Translations under genes and position numbers: made by a program
Source of the DNA: an uncultured Roseovarius sp.
Lineage (GTDB): Bacteria; Pseudomonadota; Alphaproteobacteria; Rhodobacterales; Rhodobacteraceae
Reading direction: 5' to 3'
DNA: 16,357 bases
Assembly (NCBI GenBank): GCA_934501475.1
Contig: CAKSUL010000041.1
Span: 1-16,357, forward strand
Shown here: in pieces, positions 7,243 through 14,365 of the stretch
Layout of the letters: each line of letters starts with the position of its first letter
How positions within the stretch are numbered: the stretch's first letter is position 1
Notes under the pieces: model-generated
The model's database searches: none
What the model was told of the DNA's origin: nothing
The model's input: only the letters and a program-made list of their open reading frames with translations

Positions 7243-8213
7243 AGGGGCCGATTCCCGGTTTTCGGCTCGGTCTCGCCCATCCCCAGCGGCAAGGATGTGG
7301 CCAGCACCGCACGCGCGCGGCGCACCGCGCGCGGCTGCACCAGGAACACGCCCAGCAACATCACGCAAAGCGCCGCCCACACATAGCCCGAATAGCTTTC
7401 TCTCAGCAGGATCATCGACCAGACCACTCCAAATCCCGTCACCAGATAGGAGGATTGCGCCGTGAAAACCGATCCCGCGCGCCCCACCATCCAGACATAG
7501 CAGGCATAAACCAATCCGTGAATGACCGCCGATGCCAAAAGCGCCAACTCCGCCACCCCGAACGCCGCCAGCGGATTGATCCACTGCCCGCTCAGCACCG
7601 CAACCGGGGCAATCGCGATCATCCCGAACAACGACGCCGACACGATCACCTGAAACGGGTCCAGCCCCTGCGTGCCCCATCTTGCCACCAGATTGCCCTC
7701 GGTCGCATAGAGAATCGGCGCCAGCAGCGCGATCAGCAGAAAACCCGCCATGCCCCGGTCAGGCAGGCTCGATTCGGGCAACACCAGGACAGCGATCCCG
7801 CTCAACCCCAGGCAAAGCCCGAACAACCGCCGCCAGGCAAAGCGCTCATTGCCCAGCAACAGCGCAATGGGCAGCGAAAACATCGGCACACAGGCCATCA
7901 CCAGCGCCAGAACACCCCCCGGCAGACGCGCCGCCGACAGGTAGAAAAAGATGTCCGGCAAAACGGCACCGCACAGCGCCACCATGATGTATAGCCGCCA
8001 GTATTGACGCCCCAGCTTCAACCGCCGCCCACGCATGAGAGTCAGCCCGCCCAGCAAGACGACCACAATCGCCAATTGCCAGAAGATCAGGCCAAAGGGC
8101 TGATGCCCGGTGCTGACCGCGATCTTGGACAAGGGCACGGACAGGCCCCAGCCCGCCCCCATGACCAGAAGGACCACATATAGCCCCGCCGCGCGCGAGC
8201 CGAGCTCCCCCAT
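7239..8213 (-). CDS. EamA/DMT family transporter
   Basis: A 324-residue protein of the drug/metabolite transporter superfamily (EamA type), with ten predicted membrane helices in two five-helix repeats (about 8-145 and 155-295). Typical markers are GWGLSVPLSKIAV in helix 1, ALCGAVLPDIFFYLSAARLPGG around helices 3 and 4, GLCLGLSGIAVLVLPE in helix 5 and the weaker second repeat ending CVMLLGVFLVQPRA. The short tail is basic. Substrate cannot be predicted; members export metabolites, amino acids or nucleobase-like compounds. ATG 8213 begins one base after the stop of the upstream phosphoesterase gene, and the stop overlaps the next gene's GTG, so it is translationally linked on both sides. Length is slightly above the usual 290-300 because of the C-terminal tail. 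Confidence 0.87.
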   Translation of the reverse strand: MGELGSRAAGLYVVLLVMGAGWGLSVPLSKIAVSTGHQPFGLIFWQLAIVVVLLGGLTLMRGRRLKLGRQYWRLYIMVALCGAVLPDIFFYLSAARLPGGVLALVMACVPMFSLPIALLLGNERFAWRRLFGLCLGLSGIAVLVLPESSLPDRGMAGFLLIALLAPILYATEGNLVARWGTQGLDPFQVIVSASLFGMIAIAPVAVLSGQWINPLAAFGVAELALLASAVIHGLVYACYVWMVGRAGSVFTAQSSYLVTGFGVVWSMILLRESYSGYVWAALCVMLLGVFLVQPRAVRRARAVLATSLPLGMGETEPKTGNRPL

Positions 8214-8214
8214 G

Positions 8215-9027
8215 TCAGGGCCCCGCCTGCGCCAGACGCCCGCCCTGACGGACCATCTCGATGCGCGTGGCGCGCCCGGTGCGATCGTCGGTTTCCACAT
8301 AGACCCCCGACAGCGTCGCCTCACCGAGCGCGGGGGTAAAGCGCGCCTTGGCCATGCCGGTGACAAAGCGGCGCAACGGCTCGCCCTGCTCCATGCCGAT
8401 CACGCTGAGATAATCGCCGCACATGCCCGCATCCCCCAGAAAGGCCGTGCCTGCCGGGAAAATCTGCGCATCGGCGGTGGGGATATGGGTATGCGTGCCC
8501 ACCACCAGGCTGGCGCGCCCGTCACAGAACAGCCCCACGCCCATCTTCTCGCTGGTGGCCTCGCAGTGGATGTCGATAATGGCCGCCTGCACCGCACCAC
8601 CCAGAACATGCGCGCGCAGCACATCGTCCAGCGCCGAGAACGGATCGTCAAAGGCGCGCTTCATGAACACCTGCCCCAGAGCCTGCGCCACCAGAACCTT
8701 GCGCCCGCGCCCGTCGGTAAACACCCGGTGCCCGCGCCCCGGCGCGCCCTTGGCATAGTTCAGTGGCCGGATGATGCGCGGCTCACCTTCGATGAACTGC
8801 AACATGTCGCGCTGATCGAACGCATGATCCCCCAGCGTGACACAATCCGCCCCCGCCTCCAGAATACCGCGCGCATGCTCTGCGCTCAGCCCCATGCCGC
8901 CGGTCGCATTCTCGCCATTGACCACGACAAAATCCAGCTTCCACGCGGCGCGCAATTGCGGCAGCGTCTCACTGATCGCGCGCCGCCCGGCCCGGCCCAT
9001 CACATCGCCCAGAAATAACAGTTTCAT
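8215..9027 (-). CDS. YmdB-type metallophosphoesterase (TIGR00282 family)
   Basis: A 270-residue calcineurin-like phosphoesterase of the TIGR00282/YmdB family. Characterised members hydrolyse 2',3'-cyclic nucleotides at a dinuclear metal site (cytoplasm); in Bacillus YmdB affects biofilm and motility. Visible metal ligands are Asp8 (GDVMG), Glu39 and Asn40 (NGENATGG), His154 (IDIHCEATSEK), and His179 and His181 (VGTHTHIPTADAQI). The ligand usually written GNH is here GDH (Asp67, His68 in TLGDHAFDQRD), an Asn to Asp change. The remainder (LGDAGMCGDYLSVIG) fits the family. The ATG at 9027 has no good ribosome binding site and lies at the centre of a 12-base palindrome. The next gene (EamA) starts one base after the stop; a 179-base gap with repeats separates it from the OsmC gene upstream. 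Confidence 0.9.
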   Translation of the reverse strand: MKLLFLGDVMGRAGRRAISETLPQLRAAWKLDFVVVNGENATGGMGLSAEHARGILEAGADCVTLGDHAFDQRDMLQFIEGEPRIIRPLNYAKGAPGRGHRVFTDGRGRKVLVAQALGQVFMKRAFDDPFSALDDVLRAHVLGGAVQAAIIDIHCEATSEKMGVGLFCDGRASLVVGTHTHIPTADAQIFPAGTAFLGDAGMCGDYLSVIGMEQGEPLRRFVTGMAKARFTPALGEATLSGVYVETDDRTGRATRIEMVRQGGRLAQAGP

Positions 9028-9032
9028 GAAAC
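9021..9032. other. Perfect palindrome over the phosphoesterase start codon
   Basis: GTTTCATGAAAC is a 12-base perfect palindrome centred on the ATG at 9027. No Shine-Dalgarno sequence is visible upstream on the minus strand. It may be a chance palindrome, a protein site, or part of a leaderless start. Confidence 0.25.
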
Positions 9033-9120
9033 GGTGTTAGGCTGCGTCGCGCGCAAGAGCAAGAGCGCCCCTGCGCGCTGCCCTTCATTTCAACCGCCCC
9101 GCCCGGTCGCGGCGGTCGGT

Positions 9121-9146
9121 TTTCAGGTATTTGAACCAAGAAAAAA
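9121..9146 (+). repeat. Dispersed 3' element, copy C
   Basis: AGGTATTTGAACCAAGAAAA (9125-9144) matches the family. TTCA (9122-9125) and TGAA (9132-9135) pair around GGTATT, followed by CCAAG and six A residues. Unlike the other copies it does not follow a gene in its own orientation; it faces copy D. Confidence 0.55.
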
Positions 9147-9164
9147 CCCGCGCTTCCGCCCCGG

Positions 9165-9187
9165 CTTCTTCTGGCCGGAAATATCCT
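9165..9187 (-). repeat. Dispersed 3' element, copy D
   Basis: On the minus strand AGGATATTTCCGGCCAGAAG (9187-9168) is the core, ending in a GAAG purine tail. It lies about 20 bases after the OsmC stop, in the orientation of that gene. A clean hairpin around the core is not evident in this copy (only GGA/TCC around TATT). Confidence 0.55.
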
Positions 9188-9206
9188 CGCCGAAGGCCAG
9201 AGTCTC

Positions 9207-9689
9207 TTATGGTGATCCGGTTGCGCAGATCTGATAGCGCGCCTTTACCTCCACCGGAAAGGCGAGCGAGCGGGCAATGAAGCAGACCTTGTGAATCTCG
9301 CGATGCAGCGCGTCGAGCCGGGCCAGATCGGTGCCCTCCGGCACCTTGATGCGGGGGCGCAATGTGGCATGCAGGAACCGGCTGGCGCCGGCGGCGTCGG
9401 TTTCCCCCACCACCAGCGGATCATCCTCATAGGCCTGCACCGCCACGCCGGCGTCGCTGGCGTAGTGCAGGAACCACAGCATGTGACACGCGGCAAGGGC
9501 CGCGATCAGCATGTCCTCGGGGTTGTGCAGGCGCGGATCGCCCCCCAGCAGCGGGTCGTTGGAGCAGGCGATAACCGGCTTGCCGCGGGTTTGGACATTC
9601 CAAGTGCGCGCATAGGCCGTGTAATGCGCGCTGCCCTGCCCCTGATTGCCGGTCCAGACGACGCGGGCGGTGTAGTCATGCCGTGTCAA
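9207..9689 (-). CDS. OsmC family protein
   Basis: A 160-residue OsmC/Ohr-superfamily protein, a family of thiol-dependent peroxidases that reduce organic hydroperoxides in the cytoplasm. The two redox cysteines are in place: Cys68 in ALAACHMLWFLHYA and Cys136 in KVCFIARSLAFPV. NPEDMLIAALAACH and the alpha/beta swapped fold spacing fit an OsmC-like (SCHM-type) subgroup rather than classical Ohr. The only in-frame start that keeps the conserved beginning is TTG 9689 (MTRHDYTARVVWTGN), because an in-frame TGA lies three codons upstream. GGGGTGA lies about 6 bases before this TTG and supports it. The start lies 14 bases inside the end of the cyclo-ligase gene, so translation is probably coupled. 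The peroxidase role is family knowledge, not shown here. Confidence 0.88.
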   Translation of the reverse strand: MTRHDYTARVVWTGNQGQGSAHYTAYARTWNVQTRGKPVIACSNDPLLGGDPRLHNPEDMLIAALAACHMLWFLHYASDAGVAVQAYEDDPLVVGETDAAGASRFLHATLRPRIKVPEGTDLARLDALHREIHKVCFIARSLAFPVEVKARYQICATGSP

Positions 9690-10242
9690 AGCGCATCACC
9701 CCGTTTTCGGTCACCAGCATGTCCAGCGGCTGATCCGTCGGCTCAAGCGGCAAGTCATCCATCTCTTGTGCGGCATAGGCAAACCCGATGGCGAGCGTGG
9801 CGCGGCGCGCGCGCAGCATTTCCAGTGTGCGGTCGTAAAACCCGCCACCATAGCCAAGACGCCCGCCGCGGCGATCAAACGCCAACAGCGGCACGATCAG
9901 GATCTCGGGTTCAAAAAAATCGTCCCGCTCGGGGATCTGCACCTTGAACGGTCCCTCCTTGAGGGCGCAGCCCGGCTCCCACCGGGAAAACAGCAGCGGC
10001 TGGCCCTTGCCGGTGATCACCGGCACCCCGACCGGGCCATGCGCCGCCGCCTCGGCCATGGCCGGGGTCGGGTCGATCTCGGTCAGGATCGGCAGGAACC
10101 CGGCCAGCGGCACGCCGCGATAGCCGGCCAGAACCGCCGAGAGCTGCGCCGCGCATGCCCCGCAGGCCGCCTCATGGGCGCGTTTGCGCTGTGCAAAGGC
10201 GGCCTTGCGCGCCGCGGCCTTGATCCGGGCCAGATCGCTCAT
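9676..10242 (-). CDS. fthC: 5-formyltetrahydrofolate cyclo-ligase
   Basis: A 188-residue cyclo-ligase (MTHFS, also called YgfA/FthC) that uses ATP to convert 5-formyl-THF to 5,10-methenyl-THF, returning a storage or inhibitory folate to the one-carbon pool in the cytoplasm. The family signature GGRLGYGGGFYDR (126-138), which binds the nucleotide phosphate, is intact. GFLPILTEIDPTP (48-60), EILIVPLLAFD (113-123) and the basic N-terminal RIKAAARKAAFAQRKR are typical. ATG 10242 overlaps the mgtE stop as ATGA, so mgtE and this gene are translationally coupled, and the OsmC start lies inside its 3' end. In many bacteria this gene follows 6S RNA, but I do not see a 6S RNA here because the upstream neighbour is mgtE without a gap. 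Confidence 0.92.
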   Translation of the reverse strand: MSDLARIKAAARKAAFAQRKRAHEAACGACAAQLSAVLAGYRGVPLAGFLPILTEIDPTPAMAEAAAHGPVGVPVITGKGQPLLFSRWEPGCALKEGPFKVQIPERDDFFEPEILIVPLLAFDRRGGRLGYGGGFYDRTLEMLRARRATLAIGFAYAAQEMDDLPLEPTDQPLDMLVTENGVMRFDTA

Positions 10243-11666
10243 AGCAGGAACACCGCCGCCAGCCCCAGGAAGGCGAAGAAGCCGACGACATCGGTCACCG
10301 TGGTCACGAACGCCCCCGAGGCCAGCGCCGGATCGACCCCGACCCGTTCGAGGATGACCGGGATCACCGTGCCCGCCAGCCCGGCAATCACCAGATTGAT
10401 CACCATCGCCGCCCCGATCACATAGCCGAGCGCGGGACTGCCGAACCACAAGATCCCGACGATGCCCATCACGACGGCAAAGATGATCCCGTTGATCAGC
10501 CCCACCAGCACCTCGCGGCGGATCACGCGCCACACGTTCGAGCCGGTCAGATCCTTGGTCGCGATCGCGCGCACCGCGACGGTCAGGCTCTGGGTGCCGG
10601 CATTGCCGCCCATCGACGCCACGATCGGCATCAGCACCGCCAGCGCAACAAAGCGCGCGATGGTCGCCTCGAACAGGGCGATCACCAGCGACGCCAGGAT
10701 CGCCGTCACCAGATTGACCGCCAGCCACGGGAAGCGCTGTTTGGTGGTTTCGATGAAATTGTCGTGCAGCCCGCCCTCACCGACACCGGCGAGGCGCATG
10801 ATGTCCTCTTCGTGCTCTTCATCCAGCACCGCCATGGCATCATCAATCGTGATCACGCCGACCAGACGGTCGTTTTCATCCACCACCGGCGCCGAGATCA
10901 GGTGATACTGGTTGAAGGCATAGGCCACGTCTTCCTCGGCGCGGGTGACGGGAAAGGTGTGAAACGTCTCTTCCACCAGTGATTTCAGCGGCACTTCGCG
11001 GCGCGATGCCATCAGCTTGCCCAGGGTGACGTTGCCCACCGGTTTCAGGCGCGGATCGACCAGAATCACGTGATAGAATTGTTCGGGCAGATCGTCCTGA
11101 TTGCGCAGATAGTCGATGGCTTCGCCCACGGTCCAATGCTCGGGGGCCATCACCACCTCTCGCTGCATCAGCCGTCCGGCGGAATATTCGGGATAGGTCA
11201 GCGATTTGCGCACCGCCATGCGCTCGCTGTCCTCCAGAACCTCGAGGATGGCGCGTTGCTGATCGTCTTCCAGATCCTCGACCAGATCGACCACATCGTC
11301 GCTGTCGAGTTCGCGCACCGCCTCGGCCAGAACCTCGGGCGAGAGAAGCTCGATCACCTCCTCGCGCAGCGATTCGTCCAGTTCGGTCAGGATGTCGCCG
11401 TCGAATTCATCGCCATAAAGCTCGATCAGGCGGCGGCGATCAAAGGCGTTGACCTGTTCCAGAAGGTCGGCGATGTCGGCGGGGTGCAGCGGGTCCATCT
11501 GCTCGCGCAGCAGGGCGCGATCCCCGGTATCGAGCGCATGGATGATCCGGGCCACCGCGTTGCGGTTCAGCGGATAGGCGTCTTCCTCGCGCTCTTCCTC
11601 GCGCATGTCATTCACGCCGTCCTGCGTGAGGTCGTCGCGTTCGCGCTCGTGAAGATCGTTTGCCAT
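10239..11666 (-). CDS. mgtE: Magnesium transporter MgtE
   Basis: A 475-residue MgtE magnesium channel of the inner membrane. The order is an acidic N-terminal extension (1-30), the MgtE N domain (about 40-150, with HPADIADLLEQV and DDVVDLVEDLEDDQQ), two CBS domains (about 165-290, with FNQYHLISAPVVDEN and GVITIDDAM), a linker helix, and five membrane helices (about 313-475). The pore signature SMGGNAGTQSLTV (351-363) and the conserved Asp459 in TTVTDVVGFF, which binds Mg2+ in known structures, are both present. The N and CBS domains sense cytoplasmic Mg2+ and close the pore in the characterised family. ATG 11666 has a G-rich sequence upstream. It is the first gene of the minus-strand run and divergent from guaD. 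The leader is too short for a known Mg2+ riboswitch. Confidence 0.95.
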   Translation of the reverse strand: MANDLHERERDDLTQDGVNDMREEEREEDAYPLNRNAVARIIHALDTGDRALLREQMDPLHPADIADLLEQVNAFDRRRLIELYGDEFDGDILTELDESLREEVIELLSPEVLAEAVRELDSDDVVDLVEDLEDDQQRAILEVLEDSERMAVRKSLTYPEYSAGRLMQREVVMAPEHWTVGEAIDYLRNQDDLPEQFYHVILVDPRLKPVGNVTLGKLMASRREVPLKSLVEETFHTFPVTRAEEDVAYAFNQYHLISAPVVDENDRLVGVITIDDAMAVLDEEHEEDIMRLAGVGEGGLHDNFIETTKQRFPWLAVNLVTAILASLVIALFEATIARFVALAVLMPIVASMGGNAGTQSLTVAVRAIATKDLTGSNVWRVIRREVLVGLINGIIFAVVMGIVGILWFGSPALGYVIGAAMVINLVIAGLAGTVIPVILERVGVDPALASGAFVTTVTDVVGFFAFLGLAAVFLL

Positions 11667-11797
11667 CCTGCCCCCTGCCTGCATGCCTGCCGCTGCACCT
11701 AAAGAAACCGCCCGCGAAAAACAATCACAATGGGTTGATTTACCTCTGCTCGCGCGGCCTTTATCCTGTGGCCGACCCAAGTGAACGGACCCTGCCC
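11667..11797. promoter_or_regulatory. Divergent mgtE/guaD promoter region
   Basis: This 131-base gap separates divergent starts and must hold both promoters. For guaD, TTGATT (11735-11740) and CTTTAT (11759-11764) with an 18-base spacer is a weak candidate. For mgtE, TTGTGA followed 17 bases later by TTTCTT on the minus strand is weaker. An A/T-rich block around 11700-11740 supports promoter activity. No operator dyad stands out. Confidence 0.3.
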
Positions 11798-13093
11798 ATG
11801 CCCCCCATATACACCATCCTGAGCGGCCATGTGCTGAGCTATGTGCAATCGCCGTTTCAGAGCGATCCCGCGGCGTCCGTGCAGATCGACGAGGCGGTTC
11901 TGATCGCCGACAGCCATATCGAGCGCACCGGCACCCTGGCCGAGCTCAGCGCCATCGCCCCGCAGGCCACGATCCACCGCCACGAGGGGGCGCTGATCAC
12001 CGCCGGGTTTGTGGATGCGCATGTGCATTATCCGCAGACCGCGATCATCGCCAGTTGGGGCAAGCGCCTGATTGATTGGCTCAACACCTATACGTTCCCC
12101 GAAGAATCCCGCTTTGCCGACCCCGCCTATGCGCGTGACATCGCGGCGCGCTACCTTGATCTGACGCTGGCCAACGGCACCACCAGCTGTGTCAGCTACT
12201 GCACCTCGCACCCGGTCAGCGTCACCGCGTTTTTCGAGGCCGCGCAGGCGCGCGGGCAGCGCGTGGTGGCAGGCAAGACCTGCATGGACCGCAACGCCCC
12301 GCCTGCGCTGTGCGATACGGCGCAATCGGCCTATGACGACAGCAAGGCGCTGCTGCAGCGCTGGCATGGGGTGGAGCGGCTGTCCTACGCGATCACGCCG
12401 CGGTTTTCGCCCACTTCGACGCGCGATCAGCTTGCCGCGCTTGGCGCGCTCTGGGCCGAACATCCCGATTGCCTGATGCAGACCCACCTTAGCGAGCAGA
12501 AGGACGAAATCGCCTGGATGCACAGCCTGTTCCCCGAAGCGCGTGATTATCTCGACACCTATGAGGCGCATGGCCTGCTGGGCGAGCGTGGGCTTTACGG
12601 GCACTCGATCCATCTTGAGACGCGCGAACTTGACCGCCTGCGCGAAGTGAACGCGGCGCTGATCCATTGCCCGACATCGAACATGTTCATCGGCTCGGGT
12701 CTGTTTGATACCGGCGCGCGCATCCGCGACGGGCTGCGCGTCGGGCTGGCCACGGATACCGGCGGCGGCAGCAGTTTTTCGATGCTGCGCACCATGGCCG
12801 CCGCCTATGAGATTGCCCAGCTCGGCGGCACCGCGCTGCACCCGGCGCAATTGCTGTGGCTGGCGACGGCCGGATCGGCGCAGGCGATGCATATGGGCGG
12901 GCTGATCGGCAATATCGCACCGGGGATGGAGGCCGATCTGGTGGTGATCGACCTGGCCTCGACCCCCGCCATCGCGCAACGCCACGCCCGCGCCGCTGAT
13001 ATCTGGGAGGCGGTGTTTCCCACCATCATGATGGGCGATGATCGCGCCATTGCCGATGTCTGGGTCGCGGGCCGGCGCATCACACGCGCCTGA
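11798..13093 (+). CDS. guaD: Guanine deaminase
   Basis: A 431-residue amidohydrolase that deaminates guanine to xanthine in purine catabolism and salvage (cytoplasm, zinc-dependent). Metal ligands are His75 and His77 in FVDAHVHYPQ, His230 in MQTHLSEQKDE, His269 in GHSIHL and Asp320 in LATDTGGGSSFSML. GKRLIDWLNTYTFPEE (89-104), TPRFSPT (200-206) and HCPTSNMFIGSGLF (290-303) are markers specific to guanine deaminase among amidohydrolases. Length matches the family. ATG 11798 is chosen because MPPIYTILSGHVLSY begins the first beta strand and AACGGAC lies upstream; the in-frame sequence before it has no family similarity. It is monocistronic and convergent with hisN, with only 15 bases between the two stop codons. 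No xanthine dehydrogenase gene is visible next to it, although such genes often lie nearby in related genomes. Confidence 0.94.
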   Translation: MPPIYTILSGHVLSYVQSPFQSDPAASVQIDEAVLIADSHIERTGTLAELSAIAPQATIHRHEGALITAGFVDAHVHYPQTAIIASWGKRLIDWLNTYTFPEESRFADPAYARDIAARYLDLTLANGTTSCVSYCTSHPVSVTAFFEAAQARGQRVVAGKTCMDRNAPPALCDTAQSAYDDSKALLQRWHGVERLSYAITPRFSPTSTRDQLAALGALWAEHPDCLMQTHLSEQKDEIAWMHSLFPEARDYLDTYEAHGLLGERGLYGHSIHLETRELDRLREVNAALIHCPTSNMFIGSGLFDTGARIRDGLRVGLATDTGGGSSFSMLRTMAAAYEIAQLGGTALHPAQLLWLATAGSAQAMHMGGLIGNIAPGMEADLVVIDLASTPAIAQRHARAADIWEAVFPTIMMGDDRAIADVWVAGRRITRA

Positions 13094-13108
13094 TCCGGCT
13101 CGGTTTTC

Positions 13109-13915
13109 TCAGTCCTGCGGGCATTGCGACAGGATTTCCAGCGCCGCGGCGTGCTGGCGCCGGGCCGCCGCCGCCAGGATGCGCCCGCCGCCATGCGCCG
13201 GGCCACCCTGCCAATCGGTGACGATGCCGCCTGCCGCCTCGATCACGGCGATGGGTGCGCCGACGTCATAGGGCTGCAATCCGGCCTCGATCACCAGATC
13301 GATCTGCCCCGCCGCCAGCAGCGCATAGGCATAGCAATCCAGGCCATAGCGGGTCAGGCGGGCGCGCTCGGAAACCGCTTGAAAGGCGCGCCCCTCACTG
13401 ATGCTGCCGACTTCGGGGAAGGTGGTAAAGACGATCGCCTGATCCAGCGCGCATGCACCGCGCGTCCTCAGCGCCATTTCGCCCCGCGGCCCGACCAGAC
13501 GCGCGCGCCCCAACCCGCCCTCGAACCGCTCACCGATATAGGGCTGATCGATCAGGCCATAGCGCGGCCCGCTTTCGTCCGCGAGCGCGATCAGCACCCC
13601 CCAACTGGGCGTGCCGGACAGAAAGGCGCGGGTGCCGTCAATCGGGTCCAGCACCCATGTCAGCCCGCTTTGCCCGTTTTTCGCGCCGAATTCCTCACCC
13701 AGAATCGCATCCATCGGGCGGCGCTGCGCCAACAATTCGCGCATGGCGCGCTCAGCGGCGCGGTCGGCCTCGGTCACCGGATCAAACCCGGCGGAATCCT
13801 TGTTGTCGGTGATCAGGCCCGTGCTGCGAAAGAACGGCAGAATGGCCGCACGGGCGGCGTCGGCCATCGCATGCGCGGTCGCGATGATCTCATCCGCGCA
13901 GGTATCCAGTGTCAT
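13109..13915 (-). CDS. hisN: Histidinol-phosphatase HisN (inositol monophosphatase family)
   Basis: A 268-residue Mg2+-dependent phosphatase of the inositol monophosphatase superfamily. In alphaproteobacteria this type supplies histidinol-phosphatase activity for histidine synthesis. FDPVTEADRAAE (44-55), GEEFG (73-77), WVLDPIDGTRAFLSGTPSWG (87-106) and the second metal motif QPYDVGAPIAVIEAAGG (214-230, Asp217) are all present. YGLDCYAYALLAAGQIDLV (190-208) resembles HisN more than SuhB or CysQ. ATG 13915 has GAGGAG 9 bases and GGAG 3 bases upstream. It lies 58 bases downstream of the XRE gene on the same strand and may be co-transcribed with it; a 9-bp hairpin lies in the gap. A broad-specificity inositol or sugar phosphatase is the alternative. 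It is convergent with guaD. Confidence 0.85.
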   Translation of the reverse strand: MTLDTCADEIIATAHAMADAARAAILPFFRSTGLITDNKDSAGFDPVTEADRAAERAMRELLAQRRPMDAILGEEFGAKNGQSGLTWVLDPIDGTRAFLSGTPSWGVLIALADESGPRYGLIDQPYIGERFEGGLGRARLVGPRGEMALRTRGACALDQAIVFTTFPEVGSISEGRAFQAVSERARLTRYGLDCYAYALLAAGQIDLVIEAGLQPYDVGAPIAVIEAAGGIVTDWQGGPAHGGGRILAAAARRQHAAALEILSQCPQD

Positions 13916-13927
13916 GTGCTCCGGCTC

Positions 13928-13952
13928 CTCATCCCGCCTGTCACGGGATGAG
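13928..13952 (-). other. Hairpin before hisN, touching its ribosome binding site
   Basis: CTCATCCCG (13928-13936) and CGGGATGAG (13944-13952) form a perfect 9-bp stem with a 7-base loop in the XRE-hisN gap. On the minus strand the 3' arm runs directly into GAGGAG, the likely ribosome binding region of hisN. No T run follows, so it is not a typical terminator. Confidence 0.45.
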
Positions 13953-13973
13953 TAGACCGCTTCGCTTCAGGGC

Positions 13974-14348
13974 TCAAGCGACGTCGCTGAGCACCCGCGC
14001 GAGGTCAAACAGCCGACGGCGCTGATTCTCCGGGATCGCATAATAGGAGCGCACGAGGTCCAGTGCCTCTTTGTCGCCCAAAAGATCCGAGGGCGCGTTG
14101 GCGTGGCCACCATCCTGCGCAGGATGCCCGGCCTCGATGCCCTCGAAGAAAAAGCTGACATCCACCTCCAGCGACGCCGCGATATCCCAGAGCCGCGAGG
14201 CGCTGACACGGTTGGCACCGGTTTCATATTTCTGGATCTGCTGGAACTTTATTCCAACGCTTTCAGCCAGTTGCTGCTGGGTCATGCCAACCAGCCACCG
14301 ACGGTGACGAATGCGTTTGCCTACATGAACATCAACGGGATGCGGCAT
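13974..14348 (-). CDS. XRE family helix-turn-helix regulator
   Basis: A 124-residue DNA-binding protein with an N-terminal Cro/C1-type helix-turn-helix (about residues 8-65): GKRIRHRRWLVGMTQQQLAE, then VGIKFQQIQKYETGANRVSA as turn and recognition helix, and SRLWDIAASLEVDVSFFF. This wording is characteristic of a chromosomal XRE group in Rhodobacterales and related alphaproteobacteria. The C-terminal 50 residues (LLGDKEALDLVRSYYAIPENQRRRLFDLARVL) form a helical tail that may mediate dimerisation. ATG 14348 (MPHPVDVHVGKR) is preceded by AAAGGA at 7 bases; a longer start at 14390 adds 14 unconserved residues. The target genes are not known. Autoregulation is suggested only by a dyad and repeats upstream. 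hisN follows 58 bases downstream. Confidence 0.9.
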   Translation of the reverse strand: MPHPVDVHVGKRIRHRRWLVGMTQQQLAESVGIKFQQIQKYETGANRVSASRLWDIAASLEVDVSFFFEGIEAGHPAQDGGHANAPSDLLGDKEALDLVRSYYAIPENQRRRLFDLARVLSDVA

Positions 14349-14365
14349 AATGGTATCCTTTACAC

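Noticed and set aside
9750..10300. 6S RNA, often found beside the 5-formyl-THF cyclo-ligase gene
   Set aside because: Genes on both sides of the cyclo-ligase gene overlap it, leaving no space for a 6S RNA gene.
11667..11797. Mg2+ riboswitch (M-box) before mgtE
   Set aside because: The whole divergent gap is 131 bases and shows no long structured leader of the kind required.
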